Positions 1-5,963 of a DNA stretch of 7,212 nt are shown piece by piece. The notes beneath the pieces are model-generated. The model ran no database searches. It saw only the letters and a program-made list of their open reading frames with translations, and was not told the DNA's origin. The position numbers and the translations under genes are program-made. The first letter of the stretch is position 1. Each line of letters starts with the position of its first letter. Source of the stretch: Rickettsiales bacterium (GTDB taxonomy: Bacteria; Pseudomonadota; Alphaproteobacteria; Rickettsiales; CANDYO01). Where the stretch lies: assembly GCA_947424995.1 (NCBI GenBank), contig CANDYO010000101.1:1-7212 (forward strand), given 5' to 3'.

Positions 1-82
1 ATACTGTCTGACTATATAAGTTATTTAAGCCATATAGTAATTTACCCTAGTAATTTAGTCAACTATTTTTTGAGGTTTTATC

Positions 83-778
83 ATGCCTGAAGTTATTTTT
101 AATGGTCCCGAAGGAAGGATCGAAGGAAGATATCACCAATCTGAAAACAAAAACGCTCCGGCCGCTTTAGTTCTTCACCCTCACCCTCTTTATGGTGGGA
201 CCATGAATAATAAAGTCGTATATGCTTTGTATGAAGCATTTAAACGTAATAACTTTTCAGTTTTAAGAATAAATTTTCGTGGGGTTGGAAGATCACAAGG
301 TAAGTTCGATAACGGCGCCGGAGAGCTAACTGATGCAGCTACCGCTCTTGATTGGCTTCAAATCCAAAACCCGGATATCTCAAGCTTTTGGATCAGCGGT
401 TTTTCGTTCGGCGCATGGATTGCTATGCAATTAATGATGCGCAGACCAGAAATTCAGGCTTTTGCTGTAGCCGCTCCACCAGTAAATAAATTTGACTTTT
501 CTTTTCTTTCTCCTTGCCCTGCCCATGGCATAGTAATTCAAGGCGATCAAGATAGTATAGTTAGTGAAAATGCAGTGGCTGACTTTGTTGATAAAATATC
601 TAAGCAAAAAAATACTGATATTGATTATCAAATCATCTTTGGTGCCGATCACTTTTTTCGCGAAAAAACTGAAGAATTAGTTGAAGTACTTAGTAATTAC
701 ATTAATGACAAAGTAATTAGTAGTAAGCCTCGCAAGACTAAACCTGATCGTCGCAGAAGACAATTAGCTATTGAATAA
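83..778 (+). CDS. alpha/beta hydrolase (COG2945-like), probable serine hydrolase
   Basis: This 231-residue cytosolic protein has the alpha/beta-hydrolase fold; its substrate is unknown. The N-terminal part has LVLHPHPLYGGTMNNKVV (residues 29-46), a signature of the short COG2945 hydrolases common in Alphaproteobacteria. It is followed by INFRGVGRSQG (63-73). The nucleophile elbow is GFSFG (106-110), giving Ser108. The acid is probably Asp157 in GDQD (154-157), and the catalytic His is His190 in GADHFF. The core ends near residue 210, and a strongly basic tail follows (PRKTKPDRRRRQ, 216-227). The start is supported by a TGAGGT ribosome-binding site at 71-76. No convincing promoter is visible in bases 1-82. 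The gene stands alone before a 111-bp gap. Family assignment is firm; the physiological role is not known. Confidence 0.88.
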   Translation: MPEVIFNGPEGRIEGRYHQSENKNAPAALVLHPHPLYGGTMNNKVVYALYEAFKRNNFSVLRINFRGVGRSQGKFDNGAGELTDAATALDWLQIQNPDISSFWISGFSFGAWIAMQLMMRRPEIQAFAVAAPPVNKFDFSFLSPCPAHGIVIQGDQDSIVSENAVADFVDKISKQKNTDIDYQIIFGADHFFREKTEELVEVLSNYINDKVISSKPRKTKPDRRRRQLAIE

Positions 779-813
779 TAGCATCTTAATTACAAGAATT
801 AGGATAAAATTTA

Positions 814-842
814 TTGCAGATTTTGAAATCTATGTGTATAAG
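814..842 (+). promoter_or_regulatory. possible sigma70-type promoter for the ferredoxin-DUF2125 unit, with a palindrome in the spacer
   Basis: A TTGCAG (814-819) and a TATAAG (837-842) are 17 bp apart. The -10 matches consensus at 5 of 6 positions, the -35 at only 3 of 6. A perfect 6-bp inverted repeat, AGATTT-TG-AAATCT (818-831), fills most of the spacer and could be an operator. It has no T-run after it, so it does not look like a terminator. The call is by eye and tentative. Confidence 0.35.
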
Positions 843-889
843 TTATTCGATGTTTAAAAAAAAATAAGCTTAATAAGGTAAGATTAGTT

Positions 890-1222
890 ATGCCAAAAAT
901 TATTTTTGTCAGTAAAGACGGTAGTGAAACTATAGTGGAAGCCAGAAATGGACAAACCATTCTAGAGCTAGCCCATCAAACTGAACTCCCTCTAGAAGGA
1001 GCATGCGAAGGGTCTCTAGCTTGCTCTACTTGTCATGTTATTGTTGACCCAGAATTTTATGATAAATTAAAACCTGCATCAGAAGAAGAAGAAGATATGC
1101 TAGACTTAGCCTTTGGTCTTACTCAAACTTCTAGGCTTGGTTGCCAAATTGTTGTATCAGATCAATTAGATGGATTAAAGGTAACCATTCCATCAGCCTC
1201 TAGAAATATTTCGGTAAAATAA
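890..1222 (+). CDS. fdxB: [2Fe-2S] ferredoxin, adrenodoxin/ISC type
   Basis: This 110-residue soluble electron carrier has one [2Fe-2S] cluster. The cysteine pattern is that of the adrenodoxin/ISC-Fdx class: Cys39, Cys45 and Cys48 in GACEGSLACSTCHV (37-50), with the fourth ligand Cys85 in RLGCQI. The acidic helix PASEEEEDMLDLAFGL (62-77) is typical of this class and forms the surface for reductase and IscS partners. The usual role is to supply electrons for iron-sulfur cluster assembly. The length is normal for the family. An AAGGTA at 875-880, about 9 nt upstream, supports the start. Unlike many proteobacteria, no hscA or hscB lies directly upstream in this window. The DUF2125 gene begins 3 bp after the stop, so the two are probably cotranscribed. 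Family assignment is firm; the symbol fdxB follows rickettsial usage. Confidence 0.93.
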   Translation: MPKIIFVSKDGSETIVEARNGQTILELAHQTELPLEGACEGSLACSTCHVIVDPEFYDKLKPASEEEEDMLDLAFGLTQTSRLGCQIVVSDQLDGLKVTIPSASRNISVK

Positions 1223-1225
1223 ATT

Positions 1226-2314
1226 ATGTTTAAAAATTGCAAACTATTAAAAATTTCCGCCACTCTTATTATCACTGTTTTTGTTATTGGTTATATAGCT
1301 TTGTGGTTTTATTCAGCTAATAATATAAGAAAAGCTTTTGATCAATATTCAAATCAAGAAGGATCAAGTTTTTCTTATGGCAAATTAAATATTGAAGGCT
1401 TTCCCTTTAAACTCAAAACTAAAATTGATGATCTGAAATTTGAATATGAGCTTAGTAAAGCTAATATCAATATAGCTATAGCTTGTGATCAAGTTATAAT
1501 TGAAACTAACTTATTATTCAACAAACTTAAATTCACTCTTCCTACCAAAACTGGCTATAACGTATCTTATAGTGGCGAAACTTATGATTTTTATGATATT
1601 TCTCAAGGTAGCTATTATCTAGAATTAACCGATAAAGATCCAATCAACATTCATAATGTAATAGCTTCTCTTGTTAAAAATGAAACTTATACAGACTTTA
1701 ACATAGCAAAACTTCATTACCATGCTGATGGTATAAAAACCATTGATCAGAAAACCAATCAAGAAATATATAACAGCTACGCTGATGTTAATATCACTAT
1801 AGATAGTAAAGCAGATTTACTAAATGATTTATCAGTAAAAATAAATTCATCTCTAGAAATGACTGATAACAAAGATCTGGTTCCAAGCTTTATGAATTTT
1901 ATTTTTCACAAAACTTCTATCAATGCTGACTTAAAATCCACTTTCAAAAAAGGTGAAGGTAGTTTTGAGCTACCGATGCTAAATATCACTACGTTAGTAC
2001 TAGGTCTGGATTCAACTCAAGTTGCACTAACTGGAACCGTTCAAAATGACCCAGCCGAACAGCCAGTAGTAGATCTAAAATTAAAACTTACCGAATGGAA
2101 TATCTTTTTTGAAACTTTAATTAAGCAACAGCTTATATCAACGAACCAATATAACTTGATCACATATTTGATTCAGGATATTTCTAGTCAAACCCCTCCT
2201 CAAAACAGCTTTGAAGTTAATATCAAAAGCGAAAAAGATGGAGCTATAAAATTTGGTAATATTGATCTTAATGCGGTAAGCTATTATATTCAGCAAATTG
2301 CTTTAAGCCAGTAG
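1226..2314 (+). CDS. DUF2125 family membrane-anchored protein
   Basis: This 362-residue protein has unknown function. It begins with a short basic segment and one membrane helix (about residues 10-30), so most of it should lie in the periplasm. Just after comes YGKLNIEGFPFKLKTKIDDL (51-70), whose GFPF core is the hallmark I associate with the alphaproteobacterial DUF2125 family. The rest alternates short beta-like stretches with polar residues, as expected of an extended beta-rich exported domain. It starts 3 bp after the ferredoxin stop, which implies cotranscription and perhaps translational coupling. No clear Shine-Dalgarno is seen inside the ferredoxin's end. It is followed by palindromic repeat copy 1. 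The family call rests on the anchor plus the GFPF motif, not on a profile search. Confidence 0.75.
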   Translation: MFKNCKLLKISATLIITVFVIGYIALWFYSANNIRKAFDQYSNQEGSSFSYGKLNIEGFPFKLKTKIDDLKFEYELSKANINIAIACDQVIIETNLLFNKLKFTLPTKTGYNVSYSGETYDFYDISQGSYYLELTDKDPINIHNVIASLVKNETYTDFNIAKLHYHADGIKTIDQKTNQEIYNSYADVNITIDSKADLLNDLSVKINSSLEMTDNKDLVPSFMNFIFHKTSINADLKSTFKKGEGSFELPMLNITTLVLGLDSTQVALTGTVQNDPAEQPVVDLKLKLTEWNIFFETLIKQQLISTNQYNLITYLIQDISSQTPPQNSFEVNIKSEKDGAIKFGNIDLNAVSYYIQQIALSQ

Positions 2315-2334
2315 ATTATAGCTATTAACTAAAG

Positions 2335-2497
2335 GTAAACGAGGACGGTCACCTTTGGGACGCAAAGCGACCCGAGGGTCTAGATTAAATCTCTTAAAAG
2401 CCTTAAGTAACTAAATGTTATATAAGAGAATTCAACCGGATCCTCGTCACGCCGTAGCCTACGGCTAAGGCGGACAAGGATGACAGCCTTGGTTAAC
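2335..2497 (+). repeat. palindromic repeat copy 1 (about 163 bp, cloverleaf-like)
   Basis: This is the first copy of the window's repeat family and fills most of the gap between the DUF2125 gene and yciB. The ends are imperfect inverted repeats, GTAAACGAGG (2335-2344) and CCTTGGTTAAC (2487-2497). Inside are a left side hairpin CGC-AAA-GCG (2361-2369), flanked by GGGA and ACCC, and a central hairpin with arms at 2379-2396 and 2423-2440. The loop of the central hairpin contains CCTTAAGTAACTAAA (2401-2415). The right hairpin pairs 2441-2453 with 2469-2480 and encloses a second palindrome, GCCGTAG-C-CTACGGC (2451-2465), which the other copies lack. That accounts for part of its greater length. 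Confidence 0.85.
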
Positions 2498-2545
2498 TGA
2501 ATAACGAAAAAACCAATTACATTCTACTTAAAGCCAGGAGCAAAT

Positions 2546-3106
2546 ATGCCAACTCTCATTAGAATACTTATTGAATTCGGGCCGTTGCTTATTTTTTTCG
2601 TTTCTTATTTATATGATGGATTAATGTTAGCTACCAAGACTTTGATGCTATTTTCCCCTATCAGCCTTATAGTTACTTATTATTACGAAAAAAAGATCCC
2701 ACCTATTCCTTTATTCACTAATATAATATTATTAGTCTTTGGTTCGATTACCTTACTTACTGGTAACGTGACCTTCATCAAAATTAAACCGACTATTTTA
2801 TATATGCTTTTTGCAGTGATCTTATTTGGCGGTTTAGCCATGAACAAAGGAATCTTAAAGCATGTTTTCGGCCAAGGCGTCTCATTAACTCATCACGCTT
2901 GGTTACTATTCTCTAAGCGCTGGGGATATTTCTTTATCTTCCTTGCTTTACTTAATGAAATTGTCTGGCGTAATTTCTCAGAAAGTGTTTGGATAAAGTT
3001 TAAGGTATTCGGTACCGTCCCGCTAATAGTGCTTTTTATGCTTTTCCAATTGCCATTTTTGTCTAAACATAAAGAAGTGAAGAAAGAAGAAATTAAAAAA
3101 ATGTAA
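2546..3106 (+). CDS. yciB: YciB/IspZ family septation protein A (inner membrane)
   Basis: This 186-residue polytopic inner-membrane protein is of the YciB (formerly IspZ, intracellular septation protein A) family, linked to cell division and envelope synthesis. Hydrophobic segments lie at about residues 4-24, 32-47, 54-73, 82-98, 122-138 and 153-172. Family landmarks are EFGPLLIFFVSY (10-21), GNVTFIKIKPT (73-83), LNEIVWRNFSE (136-146) and WIKFKVFG (149-156). The C-terminus is a short Lys/Glu-rich cytosolic tail. AGGAG at 2536-2540, 5 nt upstream, fixes the start. Length is typical for the family. dapD starts 32 bp downstream, so the two are probably one transcript. Repeat copy 1 separates it from the upstream gene, and no strong promoter stands out between the repeat and the start. 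Confidence 0.92.
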   Translation: MPTLIRILIEFGPLLIFFVSYLYDGLMLATKTLMLFSPISLIVTYYYEKKIPPIPLFTNIILLVFGSITLLTGNVTFIKIKPTILYMLFAVILFGGLAMNKGILKHVFGQGVSLTHHAWLLFSKRWGYFFIFLALLNEIVWRNFSESVWIKFKVFGTVPLIVLFMLFQLPFLSKHKEVKKEEIKKM

Positions 3107-3138
3107 CTAAACTTACAACAACTAAACGAGGTAAAAAG

Positions 3139-3951
3139 ATGCTAGAGCGAGATCAACTGATTCAAATTATCAATCAAGCCTGGGATGAACGCTGTAATGA
3201 CATTAGCTATGCAGGTATTGCAGTTGAGCAGATAATTAATAGTCTTGATCGTGGTGAGATCCGCATCGCTCAAAAAATAGGTAAAGATTGGGTAGTTGCT
3301 GAATGGATCAAGAAAGCGATTATCTTATCGTTTAAGCTTAATCAGTCTGAACTTATTGAACATCCACCCTTTAATTTTTATGATAAAATTAAATTAAAAT
3401 TCACTGATTGGACCGCTAAAGACTTTGCTGACCATGAAATTAGAGCTGTTCCTGGGGTTGTGGTTAGAAAATCAGCTTATATCGGCAAAAATACCGTTCT
3501 GATGCCCTCTTTCATTAACATTGGCGCTTATATTGGTGACGGCACCTTAATTGATAGCTGGTCTACTGTTGGTAGTTGCGCTCAAGTTGGCAAAAATTGC
3601 CATATTTCTGGTGGAGTTGGTATTGGCGGCGTACTCGAGCCAATTAGATCTGCTCCAGTTATTATAGAAGATAATTGCTTTATTGGCGCTAGAAGTGAAA
3701 TTTCTGAAGGAGTTATCGTTGAAGAAGGTTCAGTGCTTTCGATGGGCGTATATTTAGGTCAATCAACTAGAATCTATAACCGCACTACCAAAGAAATAAG
3801 CTATGGACGCATTCCTCAATATTCAGTAGTAGTTCCAGGGACCATCCCTTCCGCAGATGGTGATTACGGCCTTTATGCAGCAATCATTGTTAAACAAGTT
3901 GATCAACAGACTCGTAGCAAAACCGCCATCAATGATTTATTACGCAGTTAG
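3139..3951 (+). CDS. dapD: 2,3,4,5-tetrahydropyridine-2,6-dicarboxylate N-succinyltransferase
   Basis: DapD transfers succinyl from succinyl-CoA to tetrahydrodipicolinate in the succinylase route to meso-diaminopimelate and lysine. In host-restricted Rickettsiales the product mainly feeds peptidoglycan. The 270 residues are near the family norm. The N-terminal helical domain (about 1-100) is followed by a left-handed beta-helix of hexapeptide repeats (about 105-205), for example VVVRKSAYIGKNTVLMPSFI and VGKNCHISGGVGIGGV. The family's catalytic Asp and Glu correspond to Asp139 (LIDSW) and Glu187 (GARSE). The C-terminal IPQYSVVVPGTIPS segment belongs to the CoA-binding end. GAGGT at 3128-3132, 6 nt upstream, supports the start. 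It follows yciB closely and is followed by repeat copy 2, so dapE is on a separate promoter. Confidence 0.97.
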   Translation: MLERDQLIQIINQAWDERCNDISYAGIAVEQIINSLDRGEIRIAQKIGKDWVVAEWIKKAIILSFKLNQSELIEHPPFNFYDKIKLKFTDWTAKDFADHEIRAVPGVVVRKSAYIGKNTVLMPSFINIGAYIGDGTLIDSWSTVGSCAQVGKNCHISGGVGIGGVLEPIRSAPVIIEDNCFIGARSEISEGVIVEEGSVLSMGVYLGQSTRIYNRTTKEISYGRIPQYSVVVPGTIPSADGDYGLYAAIIVKQVDQQTRSKTAINDLLRS

Positions 3952-3984
3952 GAATTTGCGTCATAAAAACGACTAACAAAAGAC

Positions 3985-4137
3985 TAAGTGAGGTCGTCAC
4001 CCTTGGGGCGCTAAAAGCGACCCTAGGGTCCAGTTAAATTCTCTTACAAACCTTGAGTAACTAAATAATATTAAGAGTTTTCAACTGGATCTTCGAATTT
4101 CACTACGTTCATTCAAAGATGACGGCCATGGGTTAAC
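3985..4137 (+). repeat. palindromic repeat copy 2 (about 153 bp, cloverleaf-like)
   Basis: This copy lies between dapD and dapE. The outer stem pairs GGTCGTCACCCTT near 3992-4004 with AAGATGACGGCC near 4117-4126, with two mismatches. The left side hairpin is CGCT-AAA-AGCG (4009-4019) inside GGGG and ACCC. The central hairpin has arms at 4029-4046 and 4072-4089, pairing at most positions. Its loop holds CCTTGAGTAACTAAA (4051-4065). The right side hairpin pairs around TTCGAAT (4093-4099) and ATTCAAA (4111-4117), and is the least regular of the set. It has the same orientation as copies 1, 3 and 4. It may also act as a transcription barrier after dapD, but no T-run follows it. Confidence 0.87.
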
Positions 4138-4173
4138 ATTCCTAATTCTCTCCTAAAACTTAACTTAAATCCC

Positions 4174-4201
4174 TTGAGCAACTAGTTAGATTTGCTATAC
4201 T
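4174..4201 (+). promoter_or_regulatory. sigma70-type promoter of dapE
   Basis: TTGAGC (4174-4179) and TATACT (4196-4201) are 16 bp apart, and TGC just before the -10 makes it an extended -10. The predicted start of transcription is near 4208, giving a leader of about 25 nt with a GGGGAA ribosome-binding site near 4220. The -35 lies inside CCTTGAGCAACTAGT (4172-4186), which closely matches the conserved loop of the neighbouring palindromic repeats. Confidence 0.6.
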
Positions 4202-4233
4202 AAATTACAAATCGTAAACTGGGGAATAATAAA

Positions 4234-5355
4234 ATGAACCAAGATCCACTAGCTTTAGCGCAAAAACTTATTCAATTTCCATCGGTAACGCCAATTGATG
4301 CGGGTATTATTGACTTTTTAACCTCTTATCTTGAACCTTATGGCTTTGAATGCACTAAATTAGTCTTTGAAGACGTAACTAATCTTTATGCGCGTTATGG
4401 CTCTAGCGGCCCTAATTTTTGCTTTGCTGGCCATACTGATGTTGTCCCTCCAGGAGATAATTGGAGCTTTGATCCATTCGCTGCAATAATCGATAACGGA
4501 AAATTATATGGTCGTGGCGCTTCAGATATGAAAGCTGCTATTGCAGCCTTTATCACCGCCAGCGTGGAGTTCATTCAAACTAATAAATTTAAGGGCTCAA
4601 TTAGTTTCTTAATTAGCGGCGATGAAGAAGATATCGCCATCAACGGCACTCCTAAAGTACTTAAATATTTAAAAGAGAAAAAAGAGAACATAGATGCTTG
4701 TATTGTTGGTGAACCCACCTGCCCTAATTATTTAGGCGAAATGATTAAATATGGCAGACGTGGTTCAATTAGCTTTAAGCTCAACGTTATTGGCAAACAA
4801 GGTCACGTTGCTTACCCTGAACTTGCCAATAATCCAATCGACACCACTTTAAAAATCTTAAGCGATCTAAAAGCACTAGCCTTAGATCATGGTACTGAAA
4901 ACTTCACTGCTTCGCATCTTGAAATCACTGATGTAACAGTTGGAAATAAAACCGGCAATGTAATTCCAGCAGAAGCTAAAGCAACTTTCAATATTCGCTT
5001 TAATAATTTACATAGCCCATCTTCATTAATTGTTTTAGTTGAAGATATTTGTCGTAAATATAGTGATAATTTCTCACTTATTCCAAACTGTAATGCTGAA
5101 GCCTTCGTTAATGATAAAGCTTCTCTGATGATCAATAATTTAAGCGATGCTATTACTCAAGTAACTAACGTCACGCCTATTCTTTCAACCACTGGAGGAA
5201 CATCTGATGCAAGATTTATAAAAGATCATTGCCAGGTGATAGAATTTGGCTTAGTTAATCAAACCGCTCACCATAAAGATGAGCACGTTGCTTGCCAAGA
5301 TATTATTCATCTCAAAGCTATTTACTTAGCTTTCTTAAAACAATATTTTCAATGA
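4234..5355 (+). CDS. dapE: succinyl-diaminopimelate desuccinylase
   Basis: DapE is a cytosolic di-zinc amidohydrolase of the M20 family. It hydrolyses N-succinyl-LL-2,6-diaminopimelate to LL-diaminopimelate and succinate, downstream of DapD. The 373 residues match the family length. Zinc site residues are visible: His67 and Asp69 in AGHTDVVPPG (65-74), Asp98 in GRGASDMK, catalytic Glu131 and ligand Glu132 in SGDEED (128-133), Glu160 in VGEPT, and His346 in NQTAHHKDE near the C-terminus. The dimerisation (lid) domain spans roughly 175-290 and includes GKQGHVAYPELANNPI. TTGGTSDARF is the conserved substrate-binding segment. A GGGGAA ribosome-binding site and a good promoter lie just upstream. 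Its last bases overlap the next gene as ATGA, suggesting translational coupling. Confidence 0.97.
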   Translation: MNQDPLALAQKLIQFPSVTPIDAGIIDFLTSYLEPYGFECTKLVFEDVTNLYARYGSSGPNFCFAGHTDVVPPGDNWSFDPFAAIIDNGKLYGRGASDMKAAIAAFITASVEFIQTNKFKGSISFLISGDEEDIAINGTPKVLKYLKEKKENIDACIVGEPTCPNYLGEMIKYGRRGSISFKLNVIGKQGHVAYPELANNPIDTTLKILSDLKALALDHGTENFTASHLEITDVTVGNKTGNVIPAEAKATFNIRFNNLHSPSSLIVLVEDICRKYSDNFSLIPNCNAEAFVNDKASLMINNLSDAITQVTNVTPILSTTGGTSDARFIKDHCQVIEFGLVNQTAHHKDEHVACQDIIHLKAIYLAFLKQYFQ

Positions 5356-5963
5356 GATTATTACTAAGACTGTTTTTTATGTCATCCATGGCGATGGTAA
5401 ACTCTACAAAACAACCATACTTAAAACATGTGAGGTCGTCATCCTTACCATCAGCGCTAGCTGGTGGCGAAGATCCAGTAAAAATCTCTTATACCTTAGA
5501 ACATCTAAAGATTTTAAAAATTTTAAACTGGATTCTCGGCCTTCGGCCAAGAATGACGTCTAGTCTCACAATCTTTCTGATCGTGTTACTCGCCGCATCT
5601 AGCCAAGCTATAAAAATTGATCATTTAAGCTATAGGTCAGCATTAACAGCTGATTACTCAACCAGTTTTTATTTAGAGATAGAAAATGATAGTAATCAGC
5701 TTGATTACCTGCTTGAGGTTAAAATAATCGATCAACCTAATTTACTGATCCAAATCCGCAAAACTGTAATCGAAAAAAATATTGCTCGGATTATTAAAAT
5801 AGATCGTTTAATTGTTCCAGCTCATTCGACTGTAAGTTTATCTCCACTGGGAATTTATATCGTCGCAACCGGACCTCTGTTTTTTCAAGAAAACCCTCTT
5901 AAACTTGAATTTATATTTGAGAATGCAGGGAAAGTAGTGGTGAATACCAAGGAGATTAGGTAA
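5352..5963 (+). CDS. secreted PCu(A)C-like protein, copper ligands lost, repeat inserted in its signal-peptide region
   Basis: The chosen start overlaps the dapE stop as ATGA and gives 203 residues. Residues 27 to about 72 are encoded by palindromic repeat copy 3. A hydrophobic export signal, LTIFLIVLLAASSQA (72-86), follows and predicts a mature domain of about 117 residues. That domain reads like the periplasmic copper chaperone PCu(A)C fold: SFYLEIEND (105-113), LIVPAHSTVSLSPLGIYIV (153-171) and LKLEFIFENAGKVVV (183-197). The family's metal ligands are absent. The HxM-type site reads IRKT (135-138), the following Met site reads IARI (144-147), and the HxM after the PGG turn reads YIV (169-171). 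Copper binding is therefore unlikely. An alternative start is the ATG at 5553, inside the repeat, giving MTSSLTIFLIVLLAASSQA as a signal peptide. The stop TAA (5961-5963) coincides with the start of repeat copy 4. Family call is by motif reading. Confidence 0.72.
   Translation: MRLLLRLFFMSSMAMVNSTKQPYLKHVRSSSLPSALAGGEDPVKISYTLEHLKILKILNWILGLRPRMTSSLTIFLIVLLAASSQAIKIDHLSYRSALTADYSTSFYLEIENDSNQLDYLLEVKIIDQPNLLIQIRKTVIEKNIARIIKIDRLIVPAHSTVSLSPLGIYIVATGPLFFQENPLKLEFIFENAGKVVVNTKEIR
5430..5569 (+). repeat. palindromic repeat copy 3 (about 140 bp), in frame within a coding region
   Basis: The ends are GTGAG (5430-5434) and CTCAC (5565-5569). The outer stem is made by GTCATCCTT and AAGAATGAC. The left side hairpin CCATCAGC-GCTA-GCTGGTGG (5448-5467) differs wholly in sequence from the other copies but pairs throughout, with one G-T. 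The central hairpin has arms near 5474-5491 and 5511-5532. The right hairpin is ATTCTCGGCC (5532-5541) with GGCCAAGAAT (5545-5554), 9 of 10 paired. The loop reads CCTTAGAACATCTAAA (5494-5509) where other copies have CCTTGAGTAACTAAA, and so lacks in-frame stops. It encodes residues 27 to about 72 of the PCu(A)C-like protein, like genic RPEs in Rickettsia. Confidence 0.82.

Noticed and set aside
431..652. Minus-strand open frame inside the hydrolase gene
   Set aside because: It lies antisense to a well-supported conserved gene and has no domain-like content.
3121..3138. Another repeat end upstream of dapD (TAAACGAGG)
   Set aside because: The match is limited to bases explained by a GAGGT ribosome-binding site, and no palindromic partner follows.
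3985..4137. Rho-independent terminator after dapD
   Set aside because: The hairpins are strong but no T-run follows any of them. An effect on transcription is possible but not shown.
4887..5135. Minus-strand open frame inside dapE
   Set aside because: It is a shadow of conserved dapE codons.
5292..5351. Extension of the PCu(A)C-like frame upstream to an ATG at 5292
   Set aside because: It would overlap dapE by more than 60 bp in another frame and has no ribosome-binding site. The ATGA overlap at 5352 is the usual arrangement.
5378..5402. Possible second decayed repeat fragment (GTCATCCATGGCGATGGTAAAC) upstream of copy 3
   Set aside because: It has partial likeness to repeat ends, but too short and ambiguous in orientation to call.
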